Position numbers and translations under genes: made by a program. The notes beneath the pieces were generated by a model. The model was given only the letters and a program-made list of their open reading frames with translations, did not search any database and was not told where the DNA came from. Of a DNA stretch of 54,584 nucleotides, positions 47,367-54,584 are shown piece by piece; position 1 is the stretch's first letter, and each line of letters starts with the position of its first letter. Source of the stretch: CAYSWH01 sp964434775 (GTDB lineage Bacteria > Patescibacteriota > JACMRA01); contig CAYSWH010000007.1 in assembly GCA_964434775.1 (NCBI GenBank), forward strand, positions 1 through 54,584. Reading direction: 5' to 3'.

Positions 47367-49073
47367 ATGGCTTATAACTCAATCTTTTTGCACGGCTTCC
47401 GTGCGGTCGGAAAAAGCACAATAGGAAAAATACTGGCAGACAAACTTAATTGGAAGTATATTGAAATGGACCCCGAATTGGAAAAAAGGGCCGGAGTAAC
47501 TATTAATGAACTTACAAAGGGAGGAACTGATTGGCAACCGATGAGACAACTGGAACAAGAAATTTTAAAAGACTTTATCAATCAATCAAATATTGTAGTA
47601 AGCACTGGCGGCGGTACCTGCGTAAATAATGTACTTAAAGAAGGTTCAGAGCAAACTTTCGGACAGCAGAACACCACAATAATGCAAGCGGCGGAAAATG
47701 CTTTGTCTGTTGTATTAACTGCAAGCACCGGAACAATTATCCAGAGAATCAAACAGGATGAAATGGCCAAAGTCGGTACATCCAGACCAATTCTTAATGA
47801 AGCCAAGGCCGCACATGTAAAAACCCTCTTAGAGCAGTATCAAGATAACCCTGAAAAGCAAAAAGAGATTCTAGTTGATGAGATAGTGGATGATTCTATC
47901 TCCATGTTCTTGCAAAGAAAACCTTTATACGACTCAATTAGCGATAATATTATTAAAACCGATAGAAATTCCCCTGAAGAAATTGCCGACATTATTTTTA
48001 ATATATATAACGAGTCCTTAATCAAGGAAAAAAAAGTGGAAGAAGAAAGTCAAAAGCAATATCAAGAACAAGCTCAAAAGGATATCCAAACTAAACAAGC
48101 CGTTGAAAACACTGATTTTCGGCCTTCGACTCATGAATCAAAGTCGGTTGATAGCGTCAACCACCCTAATCCGACAGCTAAACCTCAAACCGATCCCTTT
48201 TCCAGACCCAAGCACCAAATCTTGAAATCCAACATATCGGCTAAAACAAAGATGTGTATTATTATTGGGGATCCGGTAGAACACTCTTTATCGCCCAAAA
48301 TGCACAATTCTGCTTACCAACAATTAGGAATTGATGGTGAATTTGTTTTTACGGCAGCAAAAGTAAAAATTGAAGATGTGGAAGATGTCGTTCGGACAGT
48401 TAGAGTTATGGGAATAAGAGGTCTTACTTGTACAGTTCCACACAAAGTGGAAGTAATGAAATATTTGGACTGGATTGATCCGGTAGCTCAAAAAATCGGG
48501 GCCGTAAATACCGTGGTAAATGATAACGGTGCGCTTAAAGGTTACAATACAGATTGGCTTGGAACAGTAATTCCCTTAGAAAAAGTTACCGACCTATACG
48601 GAAAACGAGTTGCTTTAATTGGAGCCGGCGGAGCTGCCAGAGCCATGGCTTTTGGAGTAATTGAAAAAGGAGCTTTTCTTAAAATTTACAATAGAAGCCA
48701 GGACAAGGCAAAAGAGCTGGCACAAGAATTGGGGTGTTTTTCAGGAAGTATAGAACAATTGCCGGAAGTTCAGGATGCAGACATAATTATAAACTCTACC
48801 CCAATCGGTATGGGCGAATTGGAAGATCAGACACCCATACCTTCAAATTTAATCCAAAAAGACCAAATCTGCTTTGATGCAGTTTATGTTCCCTTTGAAA
48901 CAAAATTTTTAAAAGAGTCCAAAAATGCCGGAGCCAAAATAATCCATGGAATTGATATGCTCTTACACCAAGGAACTGCTCAATTTACTTATTATACTAA
49001 CAGAGAAGCACCGGAAGATTTAATGCGAGAAACTCTACTCCAACATTTCGGATTGAGCAATTCCGGTGAATAA
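47367..49073 (+). CDS. shikimate kinase-shikimate dehydrogenase fusion
   Basis: Two shikimate-pathway enzymes are joined in one 568-aa protein. Residues 1-215 are AroK-like: P-loop GFRAVGKST (9-17), IEMDPELEKRAG with the substrate Asp, an Arg in the MRQLEQEIL helix, STGGGT (80-85), and lid arginine in GTSRPIL. A Lys/Glu/Gln-rich linker (about 220-285) follows. Residues about 290-568 are AroE: GDPVEHSLSPKMHN, TCTVPHK with the catalytic Lys, NTDWLG with the catalytic Asp, and the NADP loop GAGGAARA. INSTPIGM and GIDMLLHQG complete it. It would reduce 3-dehydroshikimate and phosphorylate shikimate in sequence. Other shikimate genes are not in the window. Confidence 0.92.
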   Translation: MAYNSIFLHGFRAVGKSTIGKILADKLNWKYIEMDPELEKRAGVTINELTKGGTDWQPMRQLEQEILKDFINQSNIVVSTGGGTCVNNVLKEGSEQTFGQQNTTIMQAAENALSVVLTASTGTIIQRIKQDEMAKVGTSRPILNEAKAAHVKTLLEQYQDNPEKQKEILVDEIVDDSISMFLQRKPLYDSISDNIIKTDRNSPEEIADIIFNIYNESLIKEKKVEEESQKQYQEQAQKDIQTKQAVENTDFRPSTHESKSVDSVNHPNPTAKPQTDPFSRPKHQILKSNISAKTKMCIIIGDPVEHSLSPKMHNSAYQQLGIDGEFVFTAAKVKIEDVEDVVRTVRVMGIRGLTCTVPHKVEVMKYLDWIDPVAQKIGAVNTVVNDNGALKGYNTDWLGTVIPLEKVTDLYGKRVALIGAGGAARAMAFGVIEKGAFLKIYNRSQDKAKELAQELGCFSGSIEQLPEVQDADIIINSTPIGMGELEDQTPIPSNLIQKDQICFDAVYVPFETKFLKESKNAGAKIIHGIDMLLHQGTAQFTYYTNREAPEDLMRETLLQHFGLSNSGE

Positions 49074-49126
49074 AAATAACCAACTTTTTTTAAAACTAAA
49101 ATTCAAACAAAACCGATCCCTTAAAT

Positions 49127-50434
49127 TTACTTATACCACCAGCTTAATTGCCCTACTATCTTATTTACTTCCTCTCGTAGCATTTCTTCCGTAGCTTGGT
49201 TAAATACTGTTTTGGCTATAGTTTTACCCAAAGAAATTGAATGCTCAACATTTAGACCTCGGCTTGTAAGAGCCGCTGTACCAAATCGCATACCTCCTGG
49301 CCTCCAGGGAGACTTATTATCAAAAGGAATGCCGTTACGATTAGTTATAACTCCGACTCTTTCAAGTTTCTGCTGCATTTCCAGGGAATCAAGGTTATCA
49401 GGAAGTTTTACCAAGCATAAGTGATTCTGTGTCGGACTTACGATTTCCAGACCGCCTTCCGACATTCCCCTTTCCAGAGCTACACAATTATCTATAATTT
49501 TTTGGGAGTAGGTTCTAAAATCTATTTTATCAGGATATTCTTCTTCACCAAGAATTTCAAGCAAAGACTGACCGATTGATGCAATTTTATTGAGATGAGG
49601 GCCTCCGCTGGTACCCGGAAAAACAGTTTTATTAACAAGCCCGATTAAACTCTTGGGTTTTTTTCCTAAGTCTTTAAAGTGGTGATTCAGAAAATCAGGT
49701 ACACCGCTCCTGGCAAATACCATAGCCGCCCTTGGACCACGAAAAGTCTTGTGAGTAGTCATGGAAACAAAATCAGCCGAACTTTCGTCCTTACCGAAAG
49801 GTGTGTCGTGAAGACCTGCTGCTATCAAACCGTTAATATGAGCTACATCCGCCAGCACGAAGGCCCCTTGTTCATGAGCCAGCCTGCACATTTGGGCAAA
49901 TTCATATTTTCTGGGATAGGCAGAAAAACCGATAATTACCAACTTCGGATTACTCTCCTTGAGTTTCTGTTTGTAATCATCCAAGTCAATTTCATATGTA
50001 TTTGATTCAACTTCCTTTACATCGTAATTAACCAATTTAAAAAACTTATTCCAACTACTTGTCGGATGTAAATGAGAAATGTGACCTCCGTTAGCCACAT
50101 TTAAACTCATAATCACATCTCCGTATTGTAAAATACTTAAATAAACCATGGCGTTGGCCGGTGAACCGGAAAGAACCTGCAAGTTAACTCCATAATCCTC
50201 TGAAGCCCGATAGGCTCTTAAAGCCAATCCTTTAACGTAGTCTTCCATTTCGTCCGACTGAAGGTTTCCGGCATAATACCTCTTTCCGGGATACCCTTCG
50301 GCATACTTATTAGACCAGACAGAACCTAAAAGATTAAGTGTCTTTGGTGAAGGGTAATTCTCCGAGGCGATGAGATTTAGAGTATCTCTTTGTTTGGCAA
50401 ATTCTTGGTTGGTTAATTCTGCAATTTTATTCAT
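49127..50434 (-). CDS. glyA: serine hydroxymethyltransferase
   Basis: This PLP enzyme interconverts serine and glycine with tetrahydrofolate. The 435-aa protein shows the standard landmarks: NLIASENYPSP, NKYAEGYPGKRYYAG, LSGSPANAMVY, the Asp-His segment LADVAHINGLIAAG, and the PLP lysine in TTHKTFRGPR. FPGTSGGPHLNKI and the late PWRPGGMRFGTAALTSRG also fit. The minus-strand gene has TTGACT about 60 bases upstream and shares a spacer with the M32 peptidase. Confidence 0.96.
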   Translation of the reverse strand: MNKIAELTNQEFAKQRDTLNLIASENYPSPKTLNLLGSVWSNKYAEGYPGKRYYAGNLQSDEMEDYVKGLALRAYRASEDYGVNLQVLSGSPANAMVYLSILQYGDVIMSLNVANGGHISHLHPTSSWNKFFKLVNYDVKEVESNTYEIDLDDYKQKLKESNPKLVIIGFSAYPRKYEFAQMCRLAHEQGAFVLADVAHINGLIAAGLHDTPFGKDESSADFVSMTTHKTFRGPRAAMVFARSGVPDFLNHHFKDLGKKPKSLIGLVNKTVFPGTSGGPHLNKIASIGQSLLEILGEEEYPDKIDFRTYSQKIIDNCVALERGMSEGGLEIVSPTQNHLCLVKLPDNLDSLEMQQKLERVGVITNRNGIPFDNKSPWRPGGMRFGTAALTSRGLNVEHSISLGKTIAKTVFNQATEEMLREEVNKIVGQLSWWYK

Positions 50435-50525
50435 ACAAATATTTTTTGGTTAGTTACCTAACAAGAATTAATTAAGAGCATAAAAAAGTCAAATTTGCAA
50501 TTCAACAGCAGATAAAAAATCATTT

Positions 50526-50565
50526 TATAGTCACCCCCTCTTAAACCTAGACATATCCAAACTTA
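50526..50565 (+). repeat. truncated left end of the dispersed TIR element (copy 5)
   Basis: TATAGTCACCCCCTCTTAAA followed by CCTAGACATATCCAAACTT matches the terminal 38 bases of copy 1 (read on the minus strand) at about 33 positions. The rest of the element is missing. The fragment runs directly into the reading frame of the M32 carboxypeptidase, supplying its first codons. Confidence 0.75.
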
Positions 50566-52028
50566 ACAATAAGATTAAAGAAATTGTAAGACTTCAGGAC
50601 ATTCAAAGTCTACTCACTTGGGATCAAGAACTTCATCTACCCGTCAAAGCAAATCACGACAGAGCCAAACAAATTTCCCTAATTACAGAGTTAATCCATC
50701 AAAGAGAAACGGATAGCAGTTTTTTTGATTTGATACTGGAAGGAGAAAAACAACTTTCAAAATTCTCGGCGAATGATAAGGCCGTATTAAGGTTGGCCAA
50801 GAGAAGATACGACAAGAATAGTAAACTAGATTCCAAATTTGTCTCAAAATTCTCTGAATTAACTTCAAAATCACTCAATTCATGGATTGAAGCTAGAAAA
50901 AAATCCGATTTTAAAATATTTGAACCATGCTTGAAAGAGTTAATCAGCATGTTAAAAGAAAAGTCGGAAAGAGTAGGTTATAAGAAACATCCATATGACG
51001 TTTTATTAGATGATTTTGAGGAAAGCGTTACTACTAATGAAGTCGAGGTGCTATTGACCGGCTTAAGAAATGAATTAGTCCCTCTGTCAAAATCAATACA
51101 ACAAAAACAGTCTAATTGGAAACTTGAGAATATAAAGTTTGATTTGCAAAAAAACCGGCAGGTTAATTATGCCGATCACATTCTCCAATCAATCGGCTAC
51201 GATTTTGCTAGGGGGAGACAGGATGAATCAGTCCACCCTTTTACCTCTAGAATAAGCTATAATGACCGCCGAGTGACCAACCGTTACAGTCCTGATAGTT
51301 TAGAGTTTATCTTTACAGCTTTACACGAAGGAGGGCATGCTTTATATGAACAAGGCGTGTCCAAAGATATAGCCGATTCTTTTTTGGATACTGACTTATC
51401 ACTAATGATACACGAAAGTCAATCAAGATTTTATGAAAATATTGTCGGAAAAAGTAAAAGTTACTGGGAAAGTGAATTTACTCAGCTGCAAAAGTTTTTT
51501 GAACCCATGTTAAATTCTCTTGATATTGACACTTTTTTAAAATATATCAGAAAGATATGTCCCACACAAATTCGAGTTGAAAGCGACGAAGTTACATATG
51601 ATCTACATATAATTATTCGATTCGAAATTGAAAAATCATTAATCGAAGGCAGCCTTAAAACAAGTGAAGTACCGGAATTATGGAATCAAAAGTATAAAGA
51701 TTATTTGGGCATAGAAATTAAAAAGGACTCCCTGGGATGTCTTCAAGATGTGCATTGGAGTCTAGGAGCCTTCGGCTATTTTCCAACTTATTCACTTGGA
51801 AATATTGCTGCTTCTCAAATTTGGAACCGATATATTCAACAAAATCCTGATTTTACGTTTTCCTCTAAAAATTTAAACCTTATAAAAACCTGGCTCAACC
51901 AAAATATTCATATGAATGGAGCTATTTACCCGGGAAAGAAATTAATCAAAAAATTGACCGGACAAGATCTGAACCACGATTATTACTTGGACAGGTTAAA
52001 ACAAAGATATTTACAAAGTAAGGATTGA
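50553..52028 (+). CDS. M32-family carboxypeptidase (Taq-like) with no ATG at its 5' end
   Basis: A zinc metallocarboxypeptidase releasing C-terminal residues from peptides. Visible motifs are HEGGH (zinc site, about 51323), HESQSRFYEN, RVESDEVTYDLHIIIRFEIE and LQDVHWSLGAFGYFPTYSLGN, all typical of M32. The first ATG in frame (50730) is too late. The frame is open from 50484, and clear M32 N-terminal sequence (KLNNKIKEIVRLQDI then LTWDQELHLP) is encoded from about 50559. No ATG, GTG or TTG occurs in frame before 50730, only ATA (50553) and ATT codons (50493, 50574). I place the start at ATA 50553 provisionally, giving 491 aa, the family length. The upstream end is repeat-derived, so the native start may have been lost. 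Confidence 0.8.
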   Translation: MSKLNNKIKEIVRLQDIQSLLTWDQELHLPVKANHDRAKQISLITELIHQRETDSSFFDLILEGEKQLSKFSANDKAVLRLAKRRYDKNSKLDSKFVSKFSELTSKSLNSWIEARKKSDFKIFEPCLKELISMLKEKSERVGYKKHPYDVLLDDFEESVTTNEVEVLLTGLRNELVPLSKSIQQKQSNWKLENIKFDLQKNRQVNYADHILQSIGYDFARGRQDESVHPFTSRISYNDRRVTNRYSPDSLEFIFTALHEGGHALYEQGVSKDIADSFLDTDLSLMIHESQSRFYENIVGKSKSYWESEFTQLQKFFEPMLNSLDIDTFLKYIRKICPTQIRVESDEVTYDLHIIIRFEIEKSLIEGSLKTSEVPELWNQKYKDYLGIEIKKDSLGCLQDVHWSLGAFGYFPTYSLGNIAASQIWNRYIQQNPDFTFSSKNLNLIKTWLNQNIHMNGAIYPGKKLIKKLTGQDLNHDYYLDRLKQRYLQSKD

Positions 52029-52073
52029 CTAGATTAAGAATAAGTGTAATCCTTAAAGTATTTATCGTGCAAT

Positions 52074-52721
52074 ATGAATCTTAGCGGCAACCTAAAAAAC
52101 CTTTTTGGAATATTTAAATCAAAAAACAAAACCAGAAATTTTTTATCGCCGTCTTTGATTATATACTTAACTTTGATTTGCGGTCTTGCTGTTTTTTTTT
52201 CTGAAGACATAAGATGGAGCTTTGATAATCGGATTTTACTACTTATCGGGACAGGCATTGTTATTTTAATTAAGTCATTCTTTCTGACCTACTATAATAT
52301 TTCTTTTTCGGTGAGAGAAAATAATTGGATAGTTCTGGTTGCCAATATAACCGCTTTAGCCATTTCAATTACTTCAATTCTGATGGGAATAAATAGTTTA
52401 AAAGAAACCACATTTCCGTTTAATATATTTTTCAGCTTTCTAATAGTTGGTATAATTACCTACTTGCAGATTATTCTAAGTCATTTAGAGTATAAGAAAA
52501 AATTGTTTATTAGTCTGATCTTATTTTATTCTTTAATTCTCCTAACACTTCAGCAAAGACCTTTTGACCTGGATATTCAGAGAGTCTATAATGCTTCATT
52601 TAAATTTATAGAAACCGCTTCTCTGGTTGCCCTAATTCTGGAATCATTGACTTTTTTTAACGTATCAAAGTCTTTTTTGAAAGCCATTCAAGATGAAAAA
52701 GATGAGGATAGTGTTGGATAA
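52074..52721 (+). CDS. polytopic membrane protein, 215 aa
   Basis: About six hydrophobic segments (around residues 27-43, 53-72, 84-105, 112-134, 140-158 and 172-192) with short loops. A basic N-terminus (KNLFGIFKSKNKTRN) and an acidic C-terminus (AIQDEKDEDSVG) flank them. The positive N-terminus suggests it is cytoplasmic. No family recognised. Its last 29 bases overlap the start of the SpoU methyltransferase gene in another frame, so the two are translationally linked. Confidence 0.7.
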   Translation: MNLSGNLKNLFGIFKSKNKTRNFLSPSLIIYLTLICGLAVFFSEDIRWSFDNRILLLIGTGIVILIKSFFLTYYNISFSVRENNWIVLVANITALAISITSILMGINSLKETTFPFNIFFSFLIVGIITYLQIILSHLEYKKKLFISLILFYSLILLTLQQRPFDLDIQRVYNASFKFIETASLVALILESLTFFNVSKSFLKAIQDEKDEDSVG

Positions 52722-53175
52722 TATTCGCTCAGCCTGGAACGTTGGAGCTATTCTTAGAACCTGTGATGCCATAGGGGCGGATTTAATCTTGGTTGGTTAT
52801 ACTCCCAAACCGATTGGAAAAACACTAAAAATGATAAAAAAAACTTCTATTGGATCAGAAGAGTGGGTTAATTGGGAATCATATGATCATTATCAGCAGG
52901 TTTTAGATAAATATAGCGAAGGGGTTCACTTGGCCATTGAGATTAATCAACAAAGTAACTTAATCTATAATTTTCTCAAAAATGATTTGCCAGAAATAAA
53001 AGTTCAGCAGAAGGAGTTATACATTTGGTTTGGCAATGAAATTCACGGTTTGCAACCGAATTTTTTGACTCAACTCGCATATGTAGTCCACTTACCCATG
53101 CTTGGAAAAAAGGAAAGTCTAAACGTTGCCAGTACAGTTTGTGCTGTCGGTTATTTGATTCTGGAGCATTTGTAA
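52693..53175 (+). CDS. SpoU/TrmH-family RNA 2'-O-methyltransferase
   Basis: The 160-aa protein is a minimal SPOUT methyltransferase. Motif 1 is NIRSAWNVGAILRTCDAIGAD, motif 2 is YIWFGNEIHGLQ, and motif 3 is VVHLPMLGKKESLNVASTVCAVGYLI, forming the trefoil-knot SAM site. It has no extra N-terminal substrate domain, like TrmL-type enzymes that methylate the ribose of the tRNA wobble base, but tRNA versus rRNA target cannot be decided. The start at 52693 overlaps the membrane protein gene by 29 bases; the ATG three codons later (MRIVLDNIRS) is also possible. Confidence 0.88.
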   Translation: MKKMRIVLDNIRSAWNVGAILRTCDAIGADLILVGYTPKPIGKTLKMIKKTSIGSEEWVNWESYDHYQQVLDKYSEGVHLAIEINQQSNLIYNFLKNDLPEIKVQQKELYIWFGNEIHGLQPNFLTQLAYVVHLPMLGKKESLNVASTVCAVGYLILEHL

Positions 53176-53195
53176 GGATTTGATTTGAACATAGT

Positions 53196-53389
53196 TATAG
53201 CTAAACCATATTAAAACTAGACATTTCCAAATTTCACTCGGTCAATTGCCAAGTTGTCATCCTGAATTTACCACACAGTCATCTTGAAAAGTCGACGTCA
53301 TCCTGAATTTATTTCAGGATCTATTCGAAGAGATGTCGAAACAAGTTCGCTGTGACAAGTGTGGATAGGTTGTGTTCGGATCGACTATA
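53196..53389 (+). repeat. dispersed TIR element, copy 4 (194 bp)
   Basis: The cleanest copy: TATAGCTAAACCATATTAAA at the left end, ACTAGACATTTCC, the GTCATCCTGAATTT units, the palindrome ATCCTGAATTTATTTCAGGAT, AGATGTCGAAACAAGTTCGC, and GGATAGGTTGTGTTCGGATC then GACTATA at the right end. The two ends form imperfect inverted repeats (16 of 28 positions). It begins 21 bases after the methyltransferase stop. Sequence 53390-53560 beyond it is AT-rich with no gene seen. Confidence 0.85.
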
Positions 53390-53583
53390 TCAATCAAAAA
53401 CGATTGTTTTGTTATTGGTGGCAATAAAGGCTCAAAGTTTGAAAAAGAATACAACTTTAATCATTGACTAGAAAAAAACATCGATTAATTTTGAGAAGTA
53501 TACATAAACTCACCCCAACTTATATTTACAAAAATAAACAAACTTAATAAGTAGTATATTATATATTATGCAATTACCGGAAA

Positions 53584-53724
53584 ATGTCTAAATTTGAACA
53601 TATTTACCTAGAAACAGTAAAAAGTTGGTTTGCAAAATTATTCAAATCATCATCCCAAATTGACAACACCAAAGATTTATCACAGAGTCAAACAAATTCT
53701 TTTGAAATTAATACAATATTATGA
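53584..53724 (+). CDS. small protein, 46 aa, coupled to transaldolase
   Basis: ATG to TGA, with the stop overlapping the transaldolase start as ATGA (53721-53724), the classic arrangement for translational coupling. The peptide has an amphipathic N-terminal helix (MSKFEHIYLETVKSWFAKLF) and a polar Ser/Gln/Asn tail. No family recognised. AT-rich TATATTAT sequence (about 53556-53568) upstream could hold the promoter for both genes. Confidence 0.5.
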   Translation: MSKFEHIYLETVKSWFAKLFKSSSQIDNTKDLSQSQTNSFEINTIL

Positions 53725-54584
53725 AACCTGCAAATTTAGAAACTCAAGTTTTTTTAGATAGCGGAAACCCTGCAGATACCAAGAAGGCTATTGAGCTTCT
53801 CGGTTTTTTGGACGGACAAACTACCAACCCTAGCCTGGTTGCCAAAAACCCTGATATAAAGCCTATTCTAGAAGAAAAAGGTGGTTTTACACGAGAAGAA
53901 CTGCTTAGTTTTTACAAACAGGTCATTCAAGAAATATCCGCCTTGATTCCTAAAGGATCTGTTTCCATTGAAGTCTATGCCAATGAAAATTCTACCAAAG
54001 AAGACCTTGTGGATCAGGCAAAAGAGATGAACACCTGGATTCCTAATGCCCATATCAAATTTCCCACTACTCAAGCCGGGTTAGCTGCCGCTGAAGAAGT
54101 GACAAACCTTAGTATGAAGGTAAATATGACCTTGGTCTTCCAGCAAGGACAAGCAGCTGCCGTTCACGCAGCGACCAAATCAGCAAAAAAAGGCGATGTT
54201 TTTCTGTCTCCTTTTATCGGAAGACTCGATGACATAGGAGTTAACGGCATGGATCTAATCAAAAATATCAACCGACTTTACGGCCAAAACAATAGCCATG
54301 TCTTACTTTTAGCAGCCAGTATCAGAAACCTGGAACATCTATATACTTCTCTAAAATATAAAGCTGATATTATAACTTGCCCGCTATCTACTATAGAATC
54401 ATGGAAAAATGACGGCCTAAAAATTCCGGGAGACGGCTATGAATACAAACCGCAGCTCCAAGAAATTCCATACTTAGACTTAGATTTAAATAAGAATTGG
54501 GACAAGTACGAGATTAATCATTCACTCACAGACAAAGGCCAAACCAAATTTGCCCAAGACTGGGACGGGTTGATTAGGGGGTCG
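53721..54584 (+). CDS. tal: transaldolase, cut by the window end
   Basis: A partial gene of 288 codons without stop before the window edge. Transaldolase moves a dihydroxyacetone unit between sugar phosphates in the pentose phosphate pathway. Landmarks are QVFLDSGNPADTKKA, LDGQTTNPSLVAKNP, the Schiff-base lysine in HIKFPTTQAGLAAA, VNMTLVFQQGQA, SPFIGRLDDIG and LLAASIRNLEHL. In this family the order and motifs suit the shorter TalB/Tal-like branch. Its start overlaps the end of a 46-codon ORF by four bases. With zwf it points to pentose-phosphate chemistry. Confidence 0.9.
   Translation, partial: MKPANLETQVFLDSGNPADTKKAIELLGFLDGQTTNPSLVAKNPDIKPILEEKGGFTREELLSFYKQVIQEISALIPKGSVSIEVYANENSTKEDLVDQAKEMNTWIPNAHIKFPTTQAGLAAAEEVTNLSMKVNMTLVFQQGQAAAVHAATKSAKKGDVFLSPFIGRLDDIGVNGMDLIKNINRLYGQNNSHVLLLAASIRNLEHLYTSLKYKADIITCPLSTIESWKNDGLKIPGDGYEYKPQLQEIPYLDLDLNKNWDKYEINHSLTDKGQTKFAQDWDGLIRGS

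Overview
The window is a low-GC (by eye roughly 35-37%) bacterial chromosome segment whose genes are read with the standard bacterial code (TGA is used as stop). Short single-domain versions of core enzymes (a pyruvate kinase without its C-terminal domain, a short glucose-6-phosphate dehydrogenase), a Gram-positive style LPxTG surface anchor and many single-membrane-segment proteins of unknown function suggest a Patescibacteria/CPR-type monoderm. That placement is inference; no rRNA or ribosomal protein gene is present to confirm it. A run of 100 N (27464-27563) shows that this is a scaffolded, probably metagenomic, assembly.

Layout. 1-4450: an unknown protein, a metallo-beta-lactamase-fold (RNase Z-like) protein, a minus-strand tRNA-Met with its terminator, a free-standing C-terminal piece of DNA polymerase III alpha, a dispersed repeat, and nadA. 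4720-9470 (mostly minus strand): a serine beta-lactamase-like hydrolase, glucose-6-phosphate dehydrogenase, a tiny membrane ORF, pyruvate kinase and a coiled-coil membrane protein. 9470-16260: UvrD-like helicase, small membrane protein, GNAT, repeat copy 2, DJ-1/PfpI protein, HrcA-like repressor and RadA. 16370-21460: envelope proteins, an ACT-domain protein and a membrane-anchored polysaccharide deacetylase.

21773-34380 is one giant surface protein locus: signal peptide, many DUF11-type repeats, a block of SBBP-like beta-propeller repeats, SdrD/Cna-B-like domains, an acidic linker and a C-terminal LPRTG sortase signal. As assembled it is cut into four reading-frame pieces by two apparent frameshifts and the N gap. 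34427-42672 is a co-directional sugar cluster: a hexokinase-family protein with a changed catalytic residue, an unknown protein, galM, galT, galK and a HAD-like phosphatase gene split by a one-base frameshift.

42682-47262 carries nadB and nadC with an MGMT-like protein and a SemiSWEET/PQ-loop sugar transporter between them. 47367-54584 holds an aroK-aroE fusion, glyA, an M32 carboxypeptidase whose 5' end lies in a repeat remnant, a membrane protein, a SpoU methyltransferase, repeat copy 4, a 46-codon ORF and a transaldolase cut by the window end.

Metabolic reading: nadA, nadB and nadC together make nicotinate mononucleotide from aspartate. Galactose uptake and the Leloir steps (galM, galK, galT; no galE here) could supply hexose phosphate for zwf, transaldolase and pyruvate kinase. 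A family of about 193-260 bp terminal-inverted-repeat elements (four copies plus one fragment) punctuates the intergenic regions.
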